A stretch of DNA of 53,589 nt from Virgibacillus sp. MSJ-26 (lineage in GTDB: Bacteria; Bacillota; Bacilli; Bacillales; Amphibacillaceae). Positions 1-7,839 of this stretch are shown here, in pieces. The stretch lies in contig NZ_JAHLPW010000024.1 of NCBI RefSeq assembly GCF_018918075.1, forward strand, positions 1 to 53,589, written 5' to 3'. Under the pieces are notes generated by a model. The model ran no database searches. It had not been told where the DNA came from and saw only the letters and a program-made list of their open reading frames with translations. The first letter of the stretch is position 1. Each line of letters opens with the position of its first letter. Both the position numbers and the translations under genes were made by a program.

Positions 1-27
1 TCACTGCGTCCTCTCAACTAATAAAAT

Positions 28-65
28 GAAAGCCGAATTCCTTAGCGTAGGAAAAATCGGCTTTC
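28..65 (+). terminator. hairpin, possible terminator of an upstream gene
   Basis: A perfect 9-bp inverted repeat (GAAAGCCGA at 28-36, TCGGCTTTC at 57-65) encloses a 20-base loop that itself holds TTCCT/AGGAA. There is only a short T-rich tail. It may end transcription from a gene outside the window. The motif CTTAGCGTA in the loop recurs at 82-90. Confidence 0.35.
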
Positions 66-103
66 TTTATGTCGAATTTTGCTTAGCGTATGTTTTCCGC
101 GTT

Positions 104-676
104 TTGTTGGTAGGACCCCGAGAACAAATAATAAAGGCTGCAATTGAGGTTTTGGGGGAAATTGGGTATGTAAGTACAAGTCTGGCTAAAATAGCAAAAA
201 AGGCAAATATAAGTACCGGGCTCATTTCATATCATTTCTCTGGTAAAGAAGACTTGATGAACCATACATTAATGTATTTGGTTGAACAGGAGTGGGAATT
301 TATTAATGAATGTGTGATACAAAAGGAGACTGCCACAGCAAAATTAAAAGCATTTATTGAAGCAAGTTTAGCCTATCAAATAACAAATAAAACAAATAAT
401 ATTGCTTTGATTGAAATCATTTTCAATGCTCGTACACCTGATCACACACCCTATTATTTATTAGAGGATGAAGAAGAAGATTTAAAAACAAGTTTATTAG
501 GAGAAATACTTCGCCAAGGGCAAGAGTTAAAGGAATTTGGAGATTTCCCACCTCTAGTAATTTCAACGATCATCCAGGGAGCTATTTCTGAATCTATGTT
601 AACCTTTCAAAATAAATTAAGTGTAGAGGAATATAAAGAAGAATTGATAAAAAGTATATTAAAAGTAATTAAATAA
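104..676 (+). CDS. TetR/AcrR-family transcriptional regulator
   Basis: The N-terminal part reads as a TetR DNA-binding domain: PREQIIKAAIEVLGEIGY followed by the helix-turn-helix segment with SLAKIAKKANISTGLISYHF. The C-terminal part is helical and would be the ligand/dimer domain; total length of about 190 residues is normal for the family. The frame is open back to position 26, but residues before the PREQII segment do not look like TetR protein and overlap a hairpin. I place the start at the TTG TTG pair (104 or 107), without a convincing ribosome binding site. The native start may have been lost. The gene ends 36 bases before the YqeB-like gene, so the two may be cotranscribed. The ligand is unknown. 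Confidence 0.75.
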   Translation: MLVGPREQIIKAAIEVLGEIGYVSTSLAKIAKKANISTGLISYHFSGKEDLMNHTLMYLVEQEWEFINECVIQKETATAKLKAFIEASLAYQITNKTNNIALIEIIFNARTPDHTPYYLLEDEEEDLKTSLLGEILRQGQELKEFGDFPPLVISTIIQGAISESMLTFQNKLSVEEYKEELIKSILKVIK

Positions 677-712
677 GCCAGTAACTATTTGAAGGAAGAA
701 AGGATAAACCGC

Positions 713-1399
713 ATGAGAGAAAATGAAACAGTTCTTGGATTAAGTAAGTCAGAAAAAACACTAATCATAGTAGTCCCTATGGTATTAGGTGGTTTAATTG
801 GTTGGTTTATACCTGTCATTGCAGATTGGTTATTAAAACTTCCTGTCGTTCCTTGGGAGGGATTAATCGAGTTTATAGCATCATTAAATAGTTTTTGGGT
901 CTCTATCACAGCAACTATTATTGGAATCGTTGTTGGGATATTGCTAACATTGACTATTTTTGAAGAGAGTCTTGAAATTACAATAACCTATGATAACCTC
1001 CAATTAAAATTAGGTGATAAGGTAGATACCATAGATAAGAAAGATATTTCCGCTATTTATATAGAATATAAGCAATTAATTATTCTTGGGAAAAGTAGCA
1101 ATGAATTATATAGAGAAACTTTTGAGACGAAAATAGATACTGTTCGGGAAACATTTAGGGCCTATAAATATCCATGGAAAGAGAAAGATCCATTTAAAAA
1201 AGAGTACCAAAGATGGGTGCTAGGTCATCCAGATTTTCCAGAAAAGCTAAATGCATTACTATACGCAAGGGAGCATGCTTTAAAAGAAGATATAAAGGAG
1301 GATGCTAAACATTTACGTGAGGATTTAGCAAAATTAGGGGTCGTCATTCGGGATGAAAAAAATAGTCAATATGTGAGGCTAGTTAAAGATACGAATTAA
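713..1399 (+). CDS. yqeB: YqeB-like membrane protein
   Basis: The protein has 228 residues from the ATG at 713, which follows a good Shine-Dalgarno stretch at 691-703; an upstream in-frame TTG at 689 overlaps that site and is rejected. The N-terminal half has two hydrophobic segments (about residues 17-42 and 60-85) joined by a tryptophan- and proline-rich loop. The C-terminal half is soluble and charged, with a beta-rich start (ITITYDNLQLKL) and a basic helical tail. From memory it matches Bacillus YqeB, a membrane protein with a PH-like domain and no established role. It probably shares a transcript with the TetR gene and is closed by a strong terminator. Confidence 0.65.
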   Translation: MRENETVLGLSKSEKTLIIVVPMVLGGLIGWFIPVIADWLLKLPVVPWEGLIEFIASLNSFWVSITATIIGIVVGILLTLTIFEESLEITITYDNLQLKLGDKVDTIDKKDISAIYIEYKQLIILGKSSNELYRETFETKIDTVRETFRAYKYPWKEKDPFKKEYQRWVLGHPDFPEKLNALLYAREHALKEDIKEDAKHLREDLAKLGVVIRDEKNSQYVRLVKDTN

Positions 1400-1441
1400 A
1401 AAAGGAAATGACTTTAATTTAAGGGTCATTTCCTTTTTGTT
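1400..1441 (+). terminator. Rho-independent terminator after yqeB
   Basis: A perfect 12-bp stem (AAAGGAAATGAC at 1401-1412 with GTCATTTCCTTT at 1425-1436), a 12-base loop and a run of T. It starts directly after the yqeB stop codon. Confidence 0.9.
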
Positions 1442-1497
1442 TAAGTAGTTCTATTAATTTGTATAAGTAATGTGCAACACGAAGCCGTTATTTACCT

Positions 1498-1526
1498 TTG
1501 ACTTTTTCTGTAAGTCGGTCTACAAT
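1498..1526 (+). promoter_or_regulatory. sigma-A promoter for the Mef/Msr-like locus
   Basis: TTGACT (1498-1503) and TACAAT (1521-1526) are separated by exactly 17 bases, close to the vegetative consensus. Transcription would begin near 1533, shortly before the first leader ORF, leaving a leader of about 430 bases before the MFS remnant. Confidence 0.75.
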
Positions 1527-1565
1527 TAATAATGAATTTTAATCTAAAAGGAGGATTATTAAAAA

Positions 1566-1604
1566 ATGATTCCTAGAATATGGTCCCTAACTTTGAACCA
1601 GTAA
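1566..1604 (+). CDS. leader peptide MIPRIWSLTLNQ (candidate)
   Basis: A 12-codon ORF, ATG to TAA, starts 11 bases after a near-perfect Shine-Dalgarno sequence (AAAGGAGG at 1547-1554) and about 33 bases into the predicted transcript. Nothing longer is open after it, and a terminator-like hairpin follows at 1781-1812, before the MFS remnant. This is the usual layout of ribosome-sensing attenuators of antibiotic resistance genes. The peptide shows no family motif that I recognise. It could also be the relic of a longer coding sequence, but the strength of the binding site argues that it is translated. Confidence 0.5.
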   Translation: MIPRIWSLTLNQ

Positions 1605-1780
1605 TTGAATACGTTCAAAGGCTCTGTTTGTGTACACAGAGTAAATGGGATAAGTATGTCCTTTTTTAATAATCTTCATTCCATATAAGAAAAAGTCATT
1701 TGCCCCATACAGGCAGTTCGCCCACCGTTTTGAAGTGGTTCTTACTGTTAGGTTTATGCAGATGAAAATATGTAATGTTG

Positions 1781-1812
1781 AGAAAGGCTGATTGTTCTGC
1801 CTTTCTTTATTT
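1781..1812 (+). terminator. leader terminator / attenuator hairpin
   Basis: AGAAAGGC (1781-1788) pairs perfectly with GCCTTTCT (1799-1806), followed by TTATTTATG. It lies inside the leader between the first leader ORF and the MFS remnant. A second AAAGGC at 1616-1621, just past the leader stop codon, could compete for the same GCCTTT strand, which is a possible antiterminator arrangement. Confidence 0.55.
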
Positions 1813-1962
1813 ATGTCTAATTTTCCTTCCAATGTAAATAATTTGGTAGCTTTATTTGTTAACGGCTCCTGATAGCTCCTATAAATAAGGATGGGTCTTT
1901 TTACCTTTACTCTTAATCGCAGGCAGATGCTTGTGATTTTTTATTTTATAGAGGTAAGGAAA

Positions 1963-2578
1963 ATGGGAAATAAAAATTGGAAACGAAAATTTATTGCAAT
2001 ATATACAGGGCAGTTCTTTTCATTACTAAGTAGTGCGGCTGTTCAATTTAGTATTATTTGGTGGCTAACAGATACAACGGGTGGCTCGCCATTGGTACTG
2101 ACGCTAGCAGGTTTAGCTGGTTTTTTACCACAAGCATTAGTTGGACCATTTGCAGGCACAATTACGGATCGTTACTCTAGGAAATTTATGATGATTCTGG
2201 CAGACATGACTGTCGCTCTTGGAAGCCTACTTTTATTTATAACAATGTATTTTAATGAGCCTAGTATTCCATTGGTGATCGTTATCTTAGTCATACGTTC
2301 TCTTGCAACTGCATTTCATATGCCGGCAATGCAAGCATCTATACCTTTACTTGCACCTGAAGAGCATCTTACAAAGGTAGTAGGTTGGGGGCAGACGATA
2401 AGTTCTATTTCAAATATTGCAGGACCGGCTCTTGGAATGTCTTTATTTGCAGTAAGCTAACTTGAAGGGTATTGCTGTTAGATGTTTTCGGTGCTGTTAG
2501 GAGAGGTTTCTAGCGGTATTATTACTGCAATGAAAGAAGGGTATAGGTATCTTGATTATTATAAATGCAGTTATAACA
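1963..2578 (+). pseudogene. decayed Mef-like macrolide efflux MFS transporter
   Basis: Translation from the ATG at 1963 (binding site GAGGTAAGGA just upstream) gives about 165 residues resembling the N-terminal half of Mef-type drug antiporters: GQFFSLLSSAAVQFSIIWWL, then a G-x-x-x-D-R-x-x-R-K-like loop (GTITDRYSRKFMM), RSLATAFHMPAMQ and the QTISSISNIAGPALG segment. The frame stops at 2458. The next family segment, LLDVFGAV, is visible in another frame near 2475-2500, and MKEGYRYL reappears in the first frame near 2530. The sequence between these two is missing, as is the whole C-terminal half. It is therefore a frameshifted, internally deleted remnant of a gene that normally encodes about 400 residues. 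It lies immediately upstream of the Msr-type ABC-F gene, the order known for mef(A)-msr(D). Confidence 0.8.
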
Positions 2579-2605
2579 GTTAAAGCGGAATAGGAGGAGA
2601 TATTC

Positions 2606-2629
2606 ATGCAATTTTTATTATTTTTTTGA
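2606..2629 (+). CDS. leader peptide MQFLLFF of the ABC-F gene
   Basis: A seven-codon ORF with its own strong Shine-Dalgarno sequence (AGGAGG, 2592-2597, 8 bases before the ATG) ends with TGA at 2627-2629. The last base of the stop codon is the first base of a 10-bp hairpin. The peptide is very short and hydrophobic, like the MYLIFM leader reported for msr(D), whose translation arrests with macrolides; that comparison is from memory. Its position, binding site and link to the mutually exclusive stems downstream make a regulatory leader the most likely reading. Confidence 0.7.
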   Translation: MQFLLFF

Positions 2630-2704
2630 TACGAGCTTGAACTTGGAATAGAAGCTCGTATCGGTCCTAGCTACCGGTACGAAATTATTAATTTTCGGGA
2701 GGTA
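2629..2704 (+). promoter_or_regulatory. translational attenuator with mutually exclusive stems
   Basis: Three stems can be drawn. Stem 1:2 pairs 2629-2638 with 2652-2661 (10 bp, perfect). Stem 2:3 pairs 2656-2665 with 2673-2682 (10 bp with one U-G pair). Stem 3:4 pairs TACC at 2672-2675 and CGAAA at 2680-2684 with TTTCG at 2693-2697 and GGTA at 2701-2704, which covers the ABC-F Shine-Dalgarno GGGAGG (2697-2702). Stems 1:2 and 3:4 can coexist, but 2:3 excludes both. A ribosome stalled on the MQFLLFF leader would block strand 1, allow 2:3 and free the binding site. No U-run follows, so control would be of translation rather than transcription. Confidence 0.65.
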
Positions 2705-2710
2705 GCAAAC

Positions 2711-4162
2711 ATGGAAAAAGTATGCTTTGAATTAGAAAATATAGAGTTGAATTATTTAGATAAAACGATATTAGAAATAGAACGTTTAGCTGTACATCAG
2801 TTTGACCGTATCGGAATTGTTGGAAAAAACGGAGCAGGAAAAAGCACATTATTAAAATTGCTTGCAGGTATAGTTCAACCGTCTAGTGGAATAGTCAAAC
2901 GTCACGTAGATTTTGCTTATTTTGACCAATTAATAACACCTGAAGAATCAGAGATTGATTATGATTTAAAAGGGAAATTGGCTATTCCAGAAACAGAACT
3001 TGGGAACTTTAGTGGTGGCGAAGAAACACGGCTTAAATTGGCACAAGTTTTCTCCAACTATCATGAAGCTCGTTTGATTGACGAACCAACCACGCATCTT
3101 GATGCAGATGGTAGCCAGTTTTTTATCGAAGAATTGATGTACTATTATGGTGCACTCGTACTTGTAAGTCATGACCGGTACGTATTAGATCAATTGGTGA
3201 CAAAAATTTGGGAAGTGGAAAAAGGAACTGTTACAGAATATCCAGGAAACTATACAGAATATGTCCGTCAAAAAGAGCTTGAGAAGAAACAACTACTAGA
3301 ACAGCACGAAAAATATATAAAAGAAAAAACACGTCTAATGAAAGCTGCCGATGAAAAAATGCAAAAGGCGGAAAAAGTAACACAAGGAGATAAAAAAGTA
3401 ACAAAAGTTAAAGGAAATCGAATGTTTGAAACGAAATCGAAAGGTACTAGTCAAAAATCCATGCAACGTGCAGCAAAAGCGATTGAACAGAGAGTGGAGC
3501 AACTCAAATCCGTAGAAGCTCCTAAAGAGGAACAAATCATTCGTTTTCATCAGTCAAATGCTCTTCAATTACACAATAAGTTCCCGATAATGGGGGAGAG
3601 TTTAACACTTAAAGTAGGGGATAAAACACTTCTCAAAGAAGCGAACTTTCAATTCCCTTTAGGAAAGACGATTGCTATAACAGGAAAAAATGGTTCAGGC
3701 AAAACAACATTGCTTCATCATATATTAAAACGTGGTGAAGGGATAGCAATTTCGCCAAAAGCTGTCATAGGAGCTTATCAACAAATGGATTATCAATTTT
3801 CAAAAGAAGAAACAGTATTTGAATTTGTAAAAAACCGAAGCGGCTACAAGGAAAGTAAAATCCGTGCTGTACTTCATGCCATGAATTTTATCGGTAATGA
3901 TGTAAAAAAGAATGTCCAAAATTTAAGTGGTGGAGAGGCAACTCGTTTAGTATTATGTCAGCTGTTTTTAGGAAGGTACAATGTGTTGATGCTAGATGAA
4001 CCAACAAACTTTTTGGATATTTTTTGTATGGAGGCATTGGAGCGATTTTTACATGGATACGAAGGGACTGTACTTCTAATATCACATGATCGTACGTTTG
4101 TTGAGACAGTGGCTGATTCTGTATATGCTATAGAAGAGCAGAAATTAGTGTTAAAAAGCTAA
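2711..4162 (+). CDS. Msr-type ABC-F ribosomal protection protein
   Basis: The protein has 483 residues, two ABC ATPase domains, an inter-domain linker and no membrane segment, as in antibiotic-resistance ABC-F proteins. Domain 1 shows Walker A GKNGAGKST (38-46), signature SGGEETRL (101-108), Walker B ending LIDEPTTHLD and the switch His in SHDR. Domain 2 shows GKNGSGKTT, LSGGEATRL and LMLDEPTNFLD. Length and residue pattern, including VEAPKEEQIIRFHQSNALQL in the linker, are close to MsrD as I remember it. Such proteins bind the ribosomal E site and displace macrolides, and sometimes ketolides or streptogramin B, from the exit tunnel. The drug range here is unknown. Expression is probably controlled by the leader peptide and stems immediately upstream. 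The start ATG follows GGGAGG by 8 bases. Confidence 0.9.
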   Translation: MEKVCFELENIELNYLDKTILEIERLAVHQFDRIGIVGKNGAGKSTLLKLLAGIVQPSSGIVKRHVDFAYFDQLITPEESEIDYDLKGKLAIPETELGNFSGGEETRLKLAQVFSNYHEARLIDEPTTHLDADGSQFFIEELMYYYGALVLVSHDRYVLDQLVTKIWEVEKGTVTEYPGNYTEYVRQKELEKKQLLEQHEKYIKEKTRLMKAADEKMQKAEKVTQGDKKVTKVKGNRMFETKSKGTSQKSMQRAAKAIEQRVEQLKSVEAPKEEQIIRFHQSNALQLHNKFPIMGESLTLKVGDKTLLKEANFQFPLGKTIAITGKNGSGKTTLLHHILKRGEGIAISPKAVIGAYQQMDYQFSKEETVFEFVKNRSGYKESKIRAVLHAMNFIGNDVKKNVQNLSGGEATRLVLCQLFLGRYNVLMLDEPTNFLDIFCMEALERFLHGYEGTVLLISHDRTFVETVADSVYAIEEQKLVLKS

Positions 4163-4232
4163 TATAGATGGAGGGAAGGTATAAAAAGAGTAGGCGAACG
4201 AGAAATAATTTTGATTCAATCGTAAATTTATT

Positions 4233-4268
4233 AAAGAACTGAATTAATAGTGATTCAGTTCTTTTATC
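4233..4268 (+). terminator. terminator of the ABC-F gene
   Basis: AAAGAACTGAAT (4233-4244) pairs with ATTCAGTTCTTT (4253-4264) over 12 bp with an 8-base loop and T-rich tail. Confidence 0.85.
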
Positions 4269-4344
4269 TTTCCTTATAGTCTTTTTAGTTAGGTCTTTCA
4301 TTATATAAATCAACTGATATTATCTTTATGGGTATTTACTTTCT

Positions 4345-4755
4345 TTAAGTTGAATACAAAAAATTAAACCTTTTTTTGCCTTTTTTCTTATTTCTATAAC
4401 TATTACATCTATTATTTCTAACTAGAAAAAACATCTGACAATCATAATAAACCCTTGCTAAACCCAACACCAATTCTGTAATAATAAAGATTTGCTTTTT
4501 CCATTCAGAATCCAATATACTCTCGTTTTTTCCACCATAGGACCCCAAGACTTTTCATGGCTGTAATAAAATTGTAAAGTTAACTTTAAACAACGATACA
4601 AAGAGGTACGATTGTATGTCTGCTAAAATTTTCCTTGGTCCAAATCCACAAATCTCATTTCCATTAGAAGGATTATATGGGTATGAATTGAGTAAATCAA
4701 AAACACCTTGACGGATATTTCCAATTGCAATATAATGAATGAGTGGCTCACTCAA
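4345..4755 (-). pseudogene. possible decayed gene, unknown product
   Basis: The stretch between the ABC-F terminator and the hydrolase has no intact gene. On the minus strand one frame is open from 4755 to 4345 apart from a single TGA near 4552, giving two pieces of about 66 and 67 residues (with GNEICGFGPRKI in the first and KKQIFIITELVLG in the second). The only start is a TTG without a ribosome binding site. The aromatic, mixed composition is protein-like but I recognise no family. It may be a remnant, or chance in AT-rich DNA. Confidence 0.2.
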
Positions 4756-4788
4756 TAATTAAACCTTAATGAAGGTGGCGAATAAATA

Positions 4789-5817
4789 ATGGCAAAAAGC
4801 AATGTTCTTAAAGATATTTTGCTTCGTAGCAGAAACAAGAAAATGAATGCACAAAAATTGAAGACTTATCCTGGTGGTATATATAGGGCTGAGTATGTTG
4901 AGATTGGGGGTATCCAACAATGGGTTATGGTTCGAGGGAAAAAAATGGGGAATCCTATTTTACTCTTTGTCCACGGGGGTCCTGGATCACCATATTCCAT
5001 GTTTAATCCTCTAATTTCTTATTGGGAAGAGCATTTCACTGTTGTTCAATGGGACCAACGAGGCTCAGGGAAAACATACAGAAAAAATAAAAAGAATTAT
5101 CAAGATACAATGACTTTTAATCAGATAGCCAATGATGGCATTGAATTGGTCGAATATTTATGCTCAACACTGAAGCAGAAAAAAATTGTCCTTATCGGAA
5201 GTTCATTAGGAAGCCTAATTGGTATGTTAATGATAAAAGAAAGGCCTGATTTGTTTTTTGCTTATGTAGGGACAGACCAGAATGGCCCAGATCCTGAATT
5301 TGAAACATTTGAAGTACAACGACAAGCGTTAATTGAAAAAAAGGATAAAAAAGGCGTTCTCTTATTAGAAAAAATGGGAAAAGATCCAAGGTATTGGAAT
5401 CGTGAAGACTTTGATAAACTGAACCAACACCTTGTTCATTCTATTGAACAAGTGCCTAATATGATTATGGATTTAATGCTTCCATCGATGATCTCTTCTC
5501 CTGAGCATTCTATAAAAGAGATATTCGATATTTTTAAGGGCATGAATTATTCACTTAATCATTTGTATGCAGAACTCATGACGTTTGATTTTGAAGAAAA
5601 GATCGGATTTTATTTTGATATCCCGATATTTATTCTTCAAGGTGAACAAGATATTCTTACTCCTACAAAAATAGCAGAATCGTATTTTAACCAGATGCAA
5701 TCACCCTATAAAGAGTTTGTTATTATACACGGTGCAGGACATTTGGCTTGTTTTGCCAATCCAGATCAATTTTATCAAGAGTTGTATCAGCGAGTGCTGC
5801 CATTCACAAAAATATGA
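4789..5817 (+). CDS. alpha/beta hydrolase (proline iminopeptidase-like)
   Basis: The 342-residue protein has the landmarks of the alpha/beta hydrolase fold: oxyanion motif HGGPGSP (about 64-70), WDQRGSGKT, nucleophile elbow GSSLGS, the acid in GEQDILTP and the catalytic His in GAGHLA near the C-terminus. HGGPG and DQRGSG together are typical of proline iminopeptidase (S33) relatives, which split small peptides, esters or xenobiotics. There is no signal peptide, so it is cytoplasmic. The ATG follows AAGGTGG. A TetR-type gene follows 52 bases downstream on the same strand and probably regulates it. The substrate cannot be told from sequence. Confidence 0.88.
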   Translation: MAKSNVLKDILLRSRNKKMNAQKLKTYPGGIYRAEYVEIGGIQQWVMVRGKKMGNPILLFVHGGPGSPYSMFNPLISYWEEHFTVVQWDQRGSGKTYRKNKKNYQDTMTFNQIANDGIELVEYLCSTLKQKKIVLIGSSLGSLIGMLMIKERPDLFFAYVGTDQNGPDPEFETFEVQRQALIEKKDKKGVLLLEKMGKDPRYWNREDFDKLNQHLVHSIEQVPNMIMDLMLPSMISSPEHSIKEIFDIFKGMNYSLNHLYAELMTFDFEEKIGFYFDIPIFILQGEQDILTPTKIAESYFNQMQSPYKEFVIIHGAGHLACFANPDQFYQELYQRVLPFTKI

Positions 5818-5869
5818 GTGTTTATTTTCGATGGTATAATGAAAGAAAACGAATCAGGAGGAATCATAA

Positions 5870-6463
5870 TTGTCTGTGCAAAAATCAAAAAAAGCTGATA
5901 AAATTCGTGAAGAAAGAATGATACAAATTGAAGCATCCGCTCTCGTTACTTTTGCTAAAAACGGTTATCAACGGACGAAGATGAGTATGATTGCACAAGA
6001 GGCGGGTGTTAGTGAAGGACTCATCTATCGTTATTATGAGTCGAAAGAACAGCTCTTTATAAAGATTGTAGAAGGATTGATGGAGGAATCAAGTAGAGAA
6101 ATCCATTTGCTTAACAAAATAGATGGAACTCCACTTGAACAAATCAAATTCCTTACAGAGAAAATGTTAGATGAACAGAGTAAAATAGGGTTTATGTTCA
6201 TTGAACAGGCAAAAAAAGAAGATGAAGTACCAAAGAGAGCTACAGAATTAATGATGAGTTATACAAATCAGAATTTAATTGATTACTTAGTTCCTATATT
6301 CAAAGAGGGACAGGAACAGGGAGAATTAATTGCTGATGATCCAAGAAAAGTTTTGAGTTGGTACTTTTACATCGTCAACTTAGTTGTCATAGATGAGCAG
6401 GGAGATTCCACATACGGATTCCCAAGTATTGATATGTTATTGCGTTTTATCAAGAATTCGTAA
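5870..6463 (+). CDS. TetR/AcrR-family transcriptional regulator
   Basis: The protein has 197 residues and starts at TTG after a clear AGGAGG. The N-terminus carries the TetR helix-turn-helix: ASALVTFAKNGYQRTKMSMI, then EAGVSEGLIYRYYESKEQLF. The C-terminal domain is helical and specific to this protein. It lies just downstream of the alpha/beta hydrolase on the same strand and is likely its regulator. A TATAAT-like box near 5835 could give the regulator its own promoter. I saw no obvious palindromic operator in the 52-base gap. Confidence 0.88.
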   Translation: MSVQKSKKADKIREERMIQIEASALVTFAKNGYQRTKMSMIAQEAGVSEGLIYRYYESKEQLFIKIVEGLMEESSREIHLLNKIDGTPLEQIKFLTEKMLDEQSKIGFMFIEQAKKEDEVPKRATELMMSYTNQNLIDYLVPIFKEGQEQGELIADDPRKVLSWYFYIVNLVVIDEQGDSTYGFPSIDMLLRFIKNS

Positions 6464-6520
6464 TTTGACTTAAATATAAAGTGCTTTTTCTGACTGATAA
6501 TCTGTCACTTATCTCTAGAT

Positions 6521-6655
6521 TCTTTTTTCTACTATGTCTACTTAAAATAAACATTACCAACTCACGACCCAAATTCGTTAAAATAAATATTCCGATTTCC
6601 AGTCGAAACCAATATTATCCCGGTTTTTCCTCAATAGAAACCCGGGATTTTTTAT
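6521..6655 (+). repeat. intergenic repeat, copy A, ending in a terminator
   Basis: About 135 bases resemble 8819-8940 in order and orientation: a T-rich start, ATGTCTA, TTAAAATAAACATTACC, a second TTAAAATAAATATTCCGATTTC, then a hairpin (ATCCCGG 6617-6623 with CCGGGAT 6642-6648) followed by T. The repeated TTAAA-TAAACATT-CCGA units are reminiscent of the multiple end repeats of IS21-type elements, an idea from memory. The hairpin can terminate transcription after the TetR gene. The rest of the 6464-6852 gap is AT-rich and shows nothing else. Confidence 0.55.
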
Positions 6656-6852
6656 CCTCTTTTCAATACAAATCAATATCTTTTCAATAATTTTTTCATA
6701 AATAAATAATGTATCTATCCCTTGTCAATAATGAGGTTTTCCAATATCCCACTCAACTTTAATATCAATAACAATCCAATATTGATTCAATACGGTCCAT
6801 CCTTTTCTTTTAGTTCTTTTTTCTGAAACCCAGGATAATAGAGGGGAAGGAG

Positions 6853-7737
6853 TTAACGTTCCTTAACCTTTTTCTCATCTCTATACTTTTTTGGTGTGGT
6901 ATGAAATGTTTCCTTGAACTTTTCAATAAAGTAACTGACACTAGAAAAACCGCATTCTAATGCAATTTCAGTAATGGTACTTCTGGTTCCGATTAGTAGA
7001 CGAATGCTACGCTCCAGTCGATAATCAAGAATGTATTTGAAGGGGGTTCGCCCGACATGCCTGTTAAATACTCTGATTGTTTCAGATTCGCTTAAATGGG
7101 CTTTTTCAGCTAGTGTTTCTAATACAATTTTATTTTTGTAGTTAATGTGAATATAATCCAAAATACTTTTGATTCTTTGATCGTAAATAGAATAAGCATA
7201 GCTTGATTTAAGGACCATCCCATGAAGCAATTCGTTTAAGCATGTTAGAAATTGAATAGTTATGATTAATTCAAAACCGTTATCTTTTTTAATGTATGTT
7301 TCATAACTAGTCAATACAGCTTGAATAATACGATTATGTCGTTCTTTGAAAGGATTTAGAATAACAAAGGGAGTGTTCTTTTCTTGAATTAAAGGGAAGA
7401 TGTATTTAGTTTGAATGTGCTCATCGAATAGTGAGATTCCTATATTCCAACAAATATATGAGGCATTTAATGTTTTTGCGCGAATTTCATGAACAACCCC
7501 GGAATTGATAAAAAAACCCGAACCTTCAGATAAACTTATTTTACTACCTAGAATATGAAGGACTATTGTGCCTTTCCTAACAACGACAAATTGTAACTCT
7601 TCATGCCAGTGTAATGGAATGTAACCTAAGAGGGTTTTTGAAATATTTGTAAATTCTATTGATTGTAACCAAGCTGGTTCTTTATAAGAAATAATTTCTT
7701 CGTTCAATGAATTTAAGATAATATCCCTATTCTTCAC
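6853..7737 (-). CDS. AraC-family regulator with cupin sensor domain
   Basis: The protein has 294 residues with two domains. The N-terminal part is a cupin-type sensor (GYIPLHWHEELQFVVVRKG with the two His, then GSGFFINSGVVHEI). The C-terminal 100 residues are an AraC double helix-turn-helix: ETLAEKAHLSESETIRVFNRH, then ITEIALECGFSSVSYFIEKFK, ending TPKKYRDEKK. It starts at GTG after GAGGTGAT. It is divergent from the EamA transporter with a 102-base gap, the typical layout of an activator and its target. The inducer is unknown but should be a small molecule exported or imported by the transporter. Confidence 0.9.
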   Translation of the reverse strand: MKNRDIILNSLNEEIISYKEPAWLQSIEFTNISKTLLGYIPLHWHEELQFVVVRKGTIVLHILGSKISLSEGSGFFINSGVVHEIRAKTLNASYICWNIGISLFDEHIQTKYIFPLIQEKNTPFVILNPFKERHNRIIQAVLTSYETYIKKDNGFELIITIQFLTCLNELLHGMVLKSSYAYSIYDQRIKSILDYIHINYKNKIVLETLAEKAHLSESETIRVFNRHVGRTPFKYILDYRLERSIRLLIGTRSTITEIALECGFSSVSYFIEKFKETFHTTPKKYRDEKKVKER

Positions 7738-7839
7738 TGTATCACCTCAATATTTGTATGTTTTTTGACTGTATTTGGATATAATTACACGGTTTTATAA
7801 GTTATATTATTCATATATTAATATTATAGGTGATATCTT

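Noticed and set aside
1587..1832. Minus-strand 81-codon frame
   Set aside because: No ribosome binding site, overlaps the leader elements on the plus strand, and the composition is not protein-like.
1891..1962. In-frame N-terminal extension of the MFS remnant from the ATG at 1891
   Set aside because: The extra residues do not resemble an MFS N-terminus; the ATG at 1963 has a binding site and aligns with the family start.
2552..2577. Possible separate promoter for the ABC-F gene (TTGATT and TATAAC)
   Set aside because: Spacing is only 14 bases, too short for sigma-A.
6481..6690. 69-codon frame after the TetR gene
   Set aside because: It consists of the AT-rich repeat and terminator, has no proper start and no family likeness.
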